In this document: positions 11,001 to 20,984 of the stretch, piece after piece
Numbering within the stretch: position 1 is the first letter of the stretch
Layout of the letters: every line of letters begins with the position of its first letter
Assembly: GCF_036711975.1 (NCBI RefSeq)
Contig: NC_091976.1
Location: 27,528,001 to 27,592,000, forward strand
Direction: 5' to 3'
DNA from: Onthophagus taurus
Taxonomy: Eukaryota > Arthropoda > Insecta > Coleoptera > Scarabaeidae
DNA: 64,000 nucleotides
Notes under the pieces: model-generated
Databases searched by the model: none
What the model saw: the letters and a program-made list of their open reading frames with translations, nothing else
What the model was told of the DNA's origin: nothing
Position numbers and translations under genes: made by a program

Positions 11001-14000
11001 AGTTGCTTGCGTAACAACGGTTGAAAATTCGAAGTTTCGAACACTTGGGTTGCGATAAACGCAGGTGGCGATAACGTATTTCGATTCAATTGCCCTCCTT
11101 AAAGACTAAAAGTAACCGAAAGCCGATCTGTCGTCGAAAGTGAATCAACGAACCGTGTCTTCTTCAAAGACATCTTTGGATTCTCGTGGCGCGTGCTTCC
11201 GGAACCATTTCGATCTTGATACCAAAAAGCTTTGAATGCACCATTTGGGGTTTATAAGAACATTTGGTCGCGTGCCTCGATATCTTTACCGTTTTTACTT
11301 TTTAAGACCTTCGTCGAGACTTTTTAAAATAAGCAGCTGCAGAAGGTATTGAAGAAAATTCGTTAGGTTCAAGACCCCAGGGGAAAAAATAAGCCGTGGG
11401 TACAAACATAACGTTGGAAAGAAAAAAAAAAAAAATAATAAAGAGAAGTTGACAAAAAGAGTTACAACCAGTCTTTTACTAGGTGCTAGCCAACGGTTGG
11501 GACAAATTAGCGATAGAAGGAATCTATTAGAATGCAGTTAGGGAGGCAACAGGTTTCGCCGTGACGACGGTAAAAAATAGGGGGCTGATGGTGTCCGGTT
11601 CATCGCACTCAGGGAAAGACGAACCGAAGGAAAAGGAAACGTTTGAAGGCGGACTACACCTGCTGTTTCTGTTTCTACGACAGCACATGCTGTCTTTGGA
11701 AGAAAACTGGAACGAGCTATCACGTGTTTTAATCGTACACCTGGAGTCTAAGAGGTCAACATTTTGTTGGGTATTGAACTTATTATGTAACTCCACCAGG
11801 TAAACAACCCCTAAAGAAAAGAAACTATAATTTCTTAGGTTAAATTTTTTTTAATATAAATCCGGCACGAGACGTCTTTTAAAGAAGGACATCGTCTGGA
11901 AATTCTTAGTGGTCCGGCAGCTGAGGGGGCTTCTCCTAGACAAGGTGTCGCGACGACAACAAAAAAAACTCCCTTTATTATTTCTTTTACCCGCGGAGAA
12001 AGTCAGCAGACGCCCGCGGGAGAGCCGCCGTAGACGGTATTGTTTAAAATCGCCAGGTGTGCAGAAAATCCTCCGGCTTCCTATTGTCGTTGAAGTCGCG
12101 AATCGGCGGGGGCAAAGAACCAAGGAAACCAAAGCGGCGGCGACGCCGTCGAAGACCCTTTTACATCCCTATTCCATCCCTTTCCGTTTCTTTTAAGGGA
12201 CAGGTTTTTTAGGTCCAAGTCGTTAAAGGGTTAGTTACCACCGTTACTATACGTCGTCGTCGCGACGTCTTTTCTGTAAGGGTGACTCTAAAAAGGGTTA
12301 TTTTAAAAAATGTTTATTTTGCACGCTCGTGAAGAAACCATAAAAATTTGTCTCGAATGACTCGTGATTTTTAAATAATTAGGGGTTATTTCGGTTGGGT
12401 TCATTTGAATTAGGGTTGATTTCGCTTTTAGGTGGGAAAATGAGAAATTTAATACTTCCAGAAGCTTTATATTTACGTTAGGAGAAAAGATTTATTCTCA
12501 ATTATAAGAATGAAACAGATGTTCTTTAAGTAATTTAAAACCAGTTTATGGCAAAAACTTAACCCCCTACAAAATTAAACCCTACTACGATTGTACGATT
12601 GTGTTAAATTTAAGGAAAAAATTACTAGAATTAAAGCTAGCATTTGCACTAACAGTAGATCTAGAACTAGAAATATTCGGGTTTAGCCGCGCGTCTCTTA
12701 AAACGGCTAAACCCGAATGTTTCTAGTTCTAGTATTAGTTCTAATTTTAGTTCAATAAAATATACAACAACCTAACGCTGAATATCCATTAAAGCTAGGT
12801 CTAGTGTTAGTTCTAGTTTTACACTAGCACTTTACTATATAGAACCTTGTGTTAGTTCTAGTTCCTTGATTCTAGTTCTAGGTCTTGTGTTAATTCTAGT
12901 TCTACACTAGCACTTTACTATATAGAACTAATACTATACCTAGAACTAGAATCATTTGGGTTTAGCCGCACGTCTCTAAAGACGGCTAAACCCAAATGAT
13001 TCTAGTTCTAGGTATAGTGTTAGTTCTAATTTTGCACTTGCACTGTCACTAGAACTAACATAAGCCCTAGAACTAGAATCATGCGGGTTTAGCAATCTTA
13101 ACAGACGTGCGGCTAAATCCGAATGTTTCTAGTTCTAGGTCTAGTGTTAGTTCTAGTTTTACACTAATACTATACCTAGAAGCACCTAGAACAAGAATCA
13201 TTTGGGTTTAGCCGTCTTTAGAGACGTGCGGCTAAACCCAAATGTTTCTAGTTCTAGGTCTAGTGTTACTTCTAGTTCCACACTAGTACTATCACTAGAA
13301 CTAACACAAGAGCTAGAACTAGAATCATTCGGGTTTAGCCGCACGTCTCTTAAGACGGCTAAACCCGAAATGATTCTAGTTCTAGCTCTTGTGTTAGTTC
13401 TAGTTTTACACTAGCACTTTACTATATAGAACTAATACTATACCTAGAACTAGAATCATTTGGGTTTAGCCGCACGTCTCTAAAGACGGCTAAACCCAAA
13501 TGATTCTTGTTCTAGGTATAGTGTTAGTTCTAATTTTGCACTGTCACTAGAACTAACATAAGACCTAGAACTAGAATCATGCGGGTTTAGCAGTCTTGAC
13601 AGACGTGCGGCTAAATCCGAATGTTTCTAGTTCTAGGTCTAGTGTTAGTTCTAGTTTTACATTAATACTATATCTAGAAGCACCTAGAACAAGAATCATT
13701 TGGGTTTAGCCGTCTTTAGAGACGTGCGGCTAAACCCAAATGTTTCTAGTTCTAGGTCTAGTGTTACTTCTAGTTATACACTAGTACTATCACTAGAACT
13801 AACACAACACCTAGAACTAGAATCATTTCGGGTTTAGCCGTCTTAAGAGACGTGCGGCTAAACCCGAATGATTCTAGTTCTAGCTCTTGTGTTAGTTCTA
13901 GTTTTACACTAGCACTTTACTATATAGAACTAATACTATATATTCTAGTTCTAGCTCTTGTGTTAGTTCTAGTTTTACACTAGCACTTTACTATATAGAA

Positions 14001-17000
14001 CTAATACTATATATTCTAGTTCTAGGTATAGTATTAGTTCTATATAGTAAAGTGCTAGTGTAAAACTAGAACTAACACAAGAGCTAGAACTAGAATCATT
14101 CGGGTTTAGCCGCACGTCTCTAAAGACGGCTAAACCCAAATGATTCTTGTTCTAGGTATAGTGTTAGTTCTAGTTTTGCACTTGCACTGTCACTAGAACT
14201 AACACATGACCTAGAACTAGAATCATGCGGGTTTAGCAGTCTTGAGAGAAAAAGGGTTATTTAAAAAAATGTTTATTTTGCACGCACGTGAAGAAACCAT
14301 AAAAATTTGTCTCGATTTGAATTAGGGTTGATTTCGTTTTTAGGTGGGAAAAGGAGAAATTTAATACTTCCAGAAGCTTTATATTTACGTTAGGAGAAAA
14401 GATTTATTCTAAATTATAAGAATGAAACAGATGTTCTTAAAGTAATTTAAAACCAGTTTATGGCAAAAACCTAACCCCCTACAAAATTAAACCCTACAGT
14501 TGTACACACCCCTGCAATTGAAATTTGAGGAAAAAATTATGTGTAGAATTGAATTCCTTAACTAAAATCTGCATAGAACCCTCCCAGCTGCTATTACTGG
14601 TGTTGGAATAATACCGAAATTGCTCCCGATAGCAGGACATCTGGATCCGGAACGGCGTGTCCTGCCCGGTCACCTGACTTAATGCCCTTTTACGCGGCCA
14701 AAGCGTCAATAAAACACCGTCCATTTCCCGTTTTTAAACGTCCCCTGAAAAATAACTCGACCGAAAACCGGGTGGTGCTCTATGGGCATTTCACGCGTTG
14801 TGGATAAAACAAATCGAACGTAACAATTAAGTTTTTTATAAAAATAAGGTTAAGTAGGGGAATCCCCCTTTAAATAAACAAATTAAAGTTCTATTGAGTC
14901 ATCCTCATTAAACAAATTAAAAATTTTTGAAATAAGAATTAAAAAAGAAACAAATTTTTATCTAAAAATTGTCCCCTTAAAATGATAATAAAATGATAAC
15001 AAATTCCAGCTGCTGTTGATCTTTTTTTAAAGTGAATACCGATAAAGTATATACAGGAATCGGTATCCCCTTTTTTAAAAACAGCTGCTTATACGCAGTT
15101 TTATTTCTTTCTCTATGACTCACGACTACCACCTCTGACGAAGAAAAAATAAATGTAACAACCTCCTCGAATTGAAAAGAAAAGAATCACTAAAAGAATT
15201 TTTTGCATACCCGGTATATCATTAAAGTTGAAAACGATTCCTAATTAAGGGCATTATTATAGTTGACCCTTTTGCTGGTCCATTCTGGACCGGTCCTGCT
15301 GTAGGGCAGATGCGAAGCCCCTTTATAGGCTCGCAGGGAGCACCAACCTGATTTTCCAGGTGCCCACACCGCATCGTAATCATAAAATAAGCCCACATGA
15401 CCCCGGCACGAGAACTCCTCTCATATTTTACTCTTTTTTTTTTCTTCTTTTTATGTTCTCGAGGTCTTTGGTCTTTTTGTTTGCGAATACCATTCCTGCT
15501 GATGGGGCTTTAAATCCGCCATTTTTAAATGTCCTTAGCAGATGGTTTTGCTTTCGTATATGAAATGAAGGACAAAACTATGATTGATTAAATTGTTGAA
15601 TTAAAATTAGTTAAACTTTAAATATTCATTTTAAAAAAACTGATTCAAGGAATTTAGTATACCAATACAGGGTCTAACCTTAAGTATGTAGCGAAAGCGG
15701 TATAATTTAAGGTCACTTTCTCTCAAGATTCTTATCGTGAGAATGATTACAAAACCAATGTCTTCGGTCAATTTAATTATGGATAAAGATGACAAATTAG
15801 CTTATTGAGGAATTAATCAATTATCTTCGCACTCAGTCATTATGTTGCTCTTTGGCTGAGAGATACTTTAAGAATCATGATGTAGGTAGGTCACCAAGAG
15901 CTATTATTGAAGGCAACCCAAGCTGACTAAAATTCACAGAATATATCAATTAGTATAGAATCAAGGTTCTATACTAATTGATATACTTCTCACCTTCCCG
16001 AGATAAAACATGATTTTTGATTTATCTGAAAGTATTCAAATATTAAAGTGCTTTTTCCTGCAAAACCCTTGAGCTGCTGCATAGTCTTCCCTCGGCTGGC
16101 CGCAATCTGCGTCATTATCTCCCACCGTCTTGCCACATGATCGGTCTAAGGTTGAGCAAGTCGACTATCAAAGTTTCTCTTGCATCTCTTCACCACTTCA
16201 TCAATAAAAACTACAAATAGCAATGGGTATAAACTGTCCTTTCTCCATGACGGACATATTAGAGGTCTTTTCGTTAAGCCTCACCGCTTCCTGCACTCAC
16301 TAGAACATGGACCTGATGACATGCATCATTTGTGGGACCTCCTGCCTTGATGCCTCATCAAACGCAGAATGCATACCCAAGAAAGCTAGGTGTTCAGATT
16401 ATCAATTATACAGAGCAGGTAGAAAATGAGATTTTGTGTTTGTCGTCCTGATCTAAAATTCGCCTGCTCCTCATACAGTTCTTCTTCAATACAAATCCTT
16501 AGGATTCTGCAGCTTTTCGTTTTTGAGTTATGATTGAGTGAATTTTCGAAAATCAACAATTTTGACGTTTAGTCGATTTAAAGCTTCTAAATAAAGAATG
16601 GTTCTAATTGGGTTCAATCTTTTTATGGATCTAGTCTTTATGGTCCATTATTAAAGTTTTATGTATAAAAAGTATTTCCCCATCGCTTTTAGTTTTTGAG
16701 TTATGATTAAGTGAACTTTCGAAAATCAACAATTTTGACGTTTAGTCGATTTAAAGCTTCTAAATAAAGTGTAATTATAATTGGGTACAATCTTTTTATG
16801 GATTTAGTATTTATGGACTATTATTAAGGTTTTATGTATAAAAAGTATTTCCCCATAGCTTTTCGTTTTTGAGTTATGATTGAGTGAATTTTCGAAAATC
16901 AACAATTTTGACGTTTAGTCGATTTAAAGCTTCTAAATAAAGAATAATTATAATTGGGTTCAATCTTTTTATGGATTTAGTATTTATGGACCATTATTAA

Positions 17001-20000
17001 GGTTTTATGTATAAAAAGTATTTCCCATAGCTTTTCATTTTTGAGTTATGATTGAGTGAATTTTCGAAAATCAACAATTTCGACGTTTAGTCGATTTAAA
17101 GCTTCTAAATAAAGAACGGTTATAATTGTGTTCAATCTTTTTATGGATATTGTCTTTATGGTCCATTATCAAAGCTTTATGTATAAAAGGTATTTCCCCA
17201 TCGCTTTTAGTTATTAAGTTATGATTGAGTGAATTTTCAAAAATCAACAATTTTGACGTTTAGTCGATTTAAAGCTTCTAAATAAAGAATGGTTCTAATT
17301 GGGTTCAATCTTTTTATGGATCTTGTCTTTATGATCCATTATCAAAGCTTTATGTATAAAAAGTATTTCCCCATCGCTTTTAGTTATTAAGTTATGATAG
17401 AGTGAATTTTCGAAAATCAACAATTTTGACGTTTAGTCGATTTAAAGCTTCTAAATAAAGAATGGTTCTAATTGGGTTCAATCTTTTTATGGATCTTGTC
17501 TTTATGGTCCATTATCAAAGCTTTATGTATAAAAGGTATTTCCCCATCGCTTTTAGTTATTATGTTATGATTGAGTGAATTTTCGAAAATTAACAATTTC
17601 GACGTTTAGTCGATTTAAAGCTTCTAAATAAAGAATGATTATAATTGGGTTCAATCTTTTTATGGATTTAGTATTTATGGACCATTATTAAGATTTTATG
17701 TATAAAAAGTATTTCCCCATCGCTTTTAGTTTTCGAGTTATGACTGAATTGATCTTTGAAAATCCAGTTTTCCCCAATCAGTTTTCTCCAGTGATTTCAG
17801 AAGTTAATGGATCACATGACAATAAAATTGATTTTAAATCTTAATGATATGAAATCATGAAGAGAAAATAAGAAACTTAATTTTAATAAGCAACTGGGGA
17901 TTTGACAAACACAGCAGATACAAACCAAGATGAGATTATGGCTATTATGGATTATGGAAAAAAGTTGAGTGTAGACCATTACACAAACAAAATTATATCG
18001 AGTAAAAATACTTTACGCTTTTTTTTTAAATGTTTTTCTTCTCAAAAATTACTATCACACGCAATTTACTCTTAATGTTCACTGTTAAAGATTAAAATTC
18101 CTAAAGCGAAATCTACCATTGTAAAAAAACTCTAAATAAGGTACGAAAATTAAGTTTGAGAACTAATTGTTGACGACGCGACGTGCATAATTACCTTGTA
18201 AAATAAAAGAATGTGACATAAATTGCGAGCGCGTAAAATACAATCTCATTAAACCTAATTGCACCTCCTGGTATAATTCGATCGGTGATATTCCAAGAAA
18301 CTTACCCGTATAGCAAACGGAGACCAACGTGTTGGAATGTCGTCTGAGAAGGGTGCTGTCGTTGCCCCAGGAGCACCGCCCGATTACTTGATCCACGTAA
18401 TCGAACCCCGTTATAGCACTCATCTCCCATTGCAATTTTGACAAAATCAGCAACTCCCAACTCTGCAAGAGATAAGAAAATAAAAAAAAAATTAGTATGC
18501 TTACAAACAATTTATGAAATGGATCTAAACAACTGGTTGCTATATATATTTGTTTTGGGACTCATCGATAACGAGTTTTTAATTGGTGCTGCGGTCGCAA
18601 AACCACTTTTGCATGTCCAATACAGGTACATGTGACATTTTTTCGGTCCAAGTAAACATGTGGGTATGGGAAAAAATTATAGAAAACCCTTGTTGCCTTT
18701 TTTTCGGTATTCTTCTCAGTTACAATAGGAACGGAGGGTGAAGTCTACACCCTGAGGCAAGCTGCAGAAAAAGTCTGTGGGAATATTTTCTACGAACTCT
18801 CACTTAACTCTCTCTATTTCCTATTGTAATCAAACCCACATTCATAAACACTTATTATTATTCTTTAACACCTCAATTTTATAATATTACATATAATTAA
18901 GAATTTTCTCACATAATTTAAAATCTTTAGCTCCCAGATTCCGATATGGGACCCTAAGTTCCGGAAAGGTGGGTCATAATACAACAATACAAAGATCCCG
19001 ACCCTACAAGAAACCGGAACAGAAGACCCCATTTCTTTTCCCGTCTCATCTTTTCTTATTTAGAACGGGGTCAGGGGGATTCAACAAATAATAATAACTT
19101 TTTGCACGAATTCGCCGTATGGTCGTCGTTAAACCTACAAAACCGTGACTTCCCTATTCCTTTTCTCCTTTTTCTATTACCTCATCAAGCGTAAGAAACC
19201 CGTTAAAATCGTTTCTCACTACATCGTGAGAAAATCATCTGCAAAAATATCAACTTTTTTTGATAACCAATAAAACAAAATTCTAAGAAATACGTATTTT
19301 ATTTTAACACGTTCCATCTGTAAATGCGATTTAGATAAGATCGCGACGACACGACGTCGACCGGATATAAAAATGGGGCCACTAAGATTTCCGTGACAAT
19401 AATTAGTCGATTACTTGACGACGGTCGCGTGCCGTCTTTAATTCGGGAAGACGTCGTAGTGGTTAAAGGGGTGCTTAACTCACCTTGCATCCTATTTCCT
19501 TTCAAAGAATGGAAATTGTAAGAGATTTTCACGATTATGAATTCAATGGGGAGATAGAGGAAGACAATAATTATAAATATCTTATTAAAATATTTTAACT
19601 CGACCGGTTTTAAATTAAAGACCTCAAAGAATGTTTTGTTAAAATCTGAATTGACCAAAAAAATCTTTATCGTCAGGTTATGGAAAGTACCCAAAGAGAA
19701 TTTGAGAAAATCGATATGAACGGCACGGATCTTCTAAAAAAACTTGAAACGAAATTTATTACGTCTTTGCATTTGCTACAAATAATGGGACATGAATCAG
19801 ACGAAGACAATGGTATCAGAATCAGGACATGCACCAAACAATAGGAAGTTTTGATAGTTATTAGAAACATTGATAACACTTTTTAACCATTCAGGTTAAT
19901 CAGTAACCAATGGGAGGTATTGGGAGTAATTAACAGCTTCTTGAAGCAATTGGAGCCATTAAAAGGTATTTGTAAGGTATAATCTTGCATCCATGTTCAC

Positions 20001-20984
20001 TGGAGGAACAATGGCAATAAGAAAGCTAAGATGAAAAATTGACCTAATCAGCCAAAAGAGTTTTAAATCAAGCTCTATGTATGATGGTGGTTCGATTAAG
20101 CAAATACAAGATCTGGAATTCCTTTATACAAGGCACTATGATTGCTACAATAATCTAAAATTGGAAATTAAGTTTATGGGCAGAAAATAAAATTGTCTAA
20201 ATGATGTCAGGACTCTTCAAATGGGAAATGAAGGTTATTGCCAACGCCTTTCCATACATTCCTCAACACTAATCTAATTTGCGACTTAATATATGCCTTT
20301 AATTCATGGAACATTCAAACAGCGATAAACGTCAAAGTTGACGAACTGTACAGAATGAAATAATTGATCTCTTTGGTAATTTCATGAGTTCATCATTTGT
20401 AATATTTCTTATTATGGTTGAATATTTGCAAACAAAATTGTATATGGAAAAAAAATGACCTTGGACTTGTTAAAACTTGTCTTAAGCTTTAGACTATGTG
20501 TCGTGATCTTGAAATTTGACACTTACCTGAATATTTTCTGGGGTAACACTATTATCGGTGTAAGCACACAATAAATCGACCCCCAATTGATTGCAACATC
20601 TCAATTTGGAGGCGATCAAAAGACAGCTTGCCCCCAAAAGTTGAAAATCCTGCCGCTTAATAACACAAGCACACATGAACCGATCCATGATGTTGACAGC
20701 TAAGGGTAAAACGGAATCTTCACATTTTTGTTCTTCGCAAACCTAAGAAAAAAATTTTGAAATTCAAAAAAATTATTTGTTTTATCAATTACCTCTAACA
20801 TCCATTGAGTAACAACTTTTCTCATAAAAGGTTTGATGTCACTTTGAATGATAAAGTAATTCATTGAAGGTATGTAAGCTTTTTCGGCTTCTAGGAGATT
20901 TTTAATGACACGGTGATCGGAGAGAATTGTAAAATCCTTATCGCCTTGGACAGTTCCGGGAATTTCCAAACATGCCATATCCAT
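8039..20984 (-). CDS. CycD: G1/S-specific cyclin D, complete, four exons
   Basis: Exons on the - strand are 20984-20793, 20742-20527, 18462-18306 and 8346-8039, giving 290 residues (human D1 has 295). Joints are CAG|GTAAGT-type with phases 0, 0 and 1; the last joint splits a Glu codon (G|AA). Exon 1 carries MACLE at residues 3-7, an MxCxE variant of the LxCxE retinoblastoma-binding motif. Exons 1-2 give the cyclin box (MLEVCEEQKCED, MDRFM, ASKLR); exon 3 gives ELLILSKLQWEMSAIT; exon 4 holds the second fold (PSLIAAACLCSAVRGL). The tail has ETPTEV, matching the TPTDV phosphodegron of vertebrate D cyclins, and then ends NNLYFCD. The protein should activate CDK4/6 and promote G1 exit in the nucleus. 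Introns are 50 bp, 2.06 kb and 9.96 kb; the last is packed with repeats. An unseen final exon replacing NNLYFCD is possible, because GTAAAT follows ACAGAA. Confidence 0.93.
8525..9125. repeat. Hairpin-satellite family, cluster 1 (cyclin D intron 3)
   Basis: The cluster contains half hairpins and hairpins built from GGGTTTAGCC and GGCTAAACCC arms, joined by AACTAGAACTAACACTAG-type spacers. A full hairpin lies near 8838-8882, a variant with diverged arms near 8605-8690, and another near 8935-9110 is split by the Harbinger-like MITE. Confidence 0.8.
8957..9093. mobile_element. 137-bp PIF/Harbinger-like MITE with TAA target duplication
   Basis: The termini GGCCCACTTTTACCACC and GGTGGTAAAAGTGGACC continue as an almost perfect ~40-bp inverted repeat, so most of the element is a foldback. 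TAA flanks both sides (8954-8956 and 9094-9096), the 3-bp TWA duplication typical of PIF/Harbinger. It interrupts a hairpin-satellite arm (GACTAA/TAAACCCG), so it is younger than that hairpin. Confidence 0.85.
9820..10082. repeat. Short imperfect tandem repeat (~142-bp and ~78-bp steps)
   Basis: GGGTTGAACAG...TGATCAA.TTAATT recurs at about 9823, 9901 and 10043, and GGAAACCAGGTTTT...TTTTTTGCAAGATT at 9866 and 10008. It lies inside cyclin D intron 3 and has no coding content. Confidence 0.65.
10085..10200. repeat. Hairpin-satellite family, diverged copy
   Basis: GAACTAGAATCATTTGG, TTTAACTAACACTAGACCCAG and ACATTCGGGGTTAGCCG match the family spacers and one arm. The second arm has decayed. Confidence 0.6.
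10201..12291. other. Cyclin D intron 3, no gene seen; locally GC-rich
   Basis: About 2 kb of non-repetitive-looking sequence with CpG-containing patches, notably 11900-12250, that stand out from the AT-rich surroundings. Frames of 60-95 codons exist on both strands, but none shows a domain, splice-compatible structure or family resemblance. Intronic regulatory DNA or an old insertion are both possible. Confidence 0.4.
12292..12582. repeat. Left copy of a direct duplication flanking the palindrome array
   Basis: The order AAAAAGGGTTATTTTAAA, GTTTATTTTGCACGC, GAAGAAACCATAAAAATT, TTAATACTTCCAGAAGC and CCCCCTACAAAATTAAACC recurs at 14246-14498. This left copy has about 50 bp near 12355-12405 that the right copy lacks. 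Confidence 0.85.
12600..14245. repeat. Hairpin-satellite higher-order array in cyclin D intron 3
   Basis: Ten complete hairpins plus one truncated one lie near 12674, 12953, 13080, 13199, 13326, 13457, 13578, 13697, 13824, 14097 and 14224. Each core pairs GGGTTTAGCC with GGCTAAACCC around a CGTCT/AGACG inner stem. One arm carries an extra GCAC bulge, and its side alternates between units. Flanks such as CTAGAACTAACAC also pair, so single palindromes exceed 100 bp. Units 12953, 13080, 13199 and 13326 are repeated at 13457, 13578, 13697 and 13824 (steps of 504, 498, 498 and 498), so four ~125-bp units form a ~500-bp higher-order repeat. Confidence 0.9.
14246..14498. repeat. Right copy of the duplication flanking the palindrome array
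   Basis: Begins inside the truncated last hairpin (near 14245) and repeats 12292-12582 in the same orientation, minus one ~50-bp segment. The two copies bracket the whole palindrome array. Confidence 0.85.
14499..16085. other. Cyclin D intron 3, no gene seen
   Basis: Mixed sequence with moderately GC-rich patches at about 14580-14800 and 15260-15420. I could not connect it to a gene or element family. A short inverted pair (AGAATCAAGGTTCTATACTAATTGATA region) lies near 15940-15985. Confidence 0.35.
16090..16400 (-). mobile_element. LINE reverse transcriptase fragment, decayed
   Basis: Read on the - strand, HLAFLGMHSAFDEASRQEV followed by an isoleucine/valine-rich stretch and a VR pair resembles the catalytic region of LINE reverse transcriptases (HLxFLDxEKAFDxVPR in intact members). 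Stops interrupt the frame and the catalytic Asp is gone. It lies in cyclin D intron 3. Assignment rests on this one motif. Confidence 0.4.
16512..17748. repeat. 173-bp tandem repeat, seven full copies plus a partial
   Basis: Units begin with GCTTTT(C/A)(G/A)TT at 16512, 16685, 16858, 17030, 17203, 17376, 17549 and 17722, so the period is 173 bp throughout with one 172-bp step. Shared landmarks are GAGTTATGATTGAGTGAAT, GACGTTTAGTCGATTTAAAG and TTTTTATGGAT. Copies look only a few percent diverged. It is satellite-like and lies entirely within cyclin D intron 3, close upstream (in array coordinates) of exon 3. Confidence 0.95.
18463..20526. other. Cyclin D intron 2, no other gene seen
   Basis: About 2 kb between a GTAAGT donor and a TTGCAG acceptor on the - strand. 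A 131-codon frame on the - strand at 19299-19694 lacks any recognisable domain and looks random. Confidence 0.45.

Noticed and set aside
11909..12196. 95-codon Arg/Lys-rich frame
   Set aside because: No domain, no splice-compatible neighbours, GC-rich intronic DNA; a - strand frame of similar length overlaps it.
13202..13414. 70-codon Leu/Val/Ser repeat-like frame
   Set aside because: Direct product of translating the hairpin-satellite array.
12600..14245. CRISPR-like appearance of regularly spaced hairpins
   Set aside because: Eukaryotic gene intron, spacers are themselves repeated and palindromic, unit size is ~125 bp, and no cas genes are present.
19299..19694. 131-codon frame on the - strand within cyclin D intron 2
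   Set aside because: No recognisable motif and AT-driven composition; the flanking exons splice over it.
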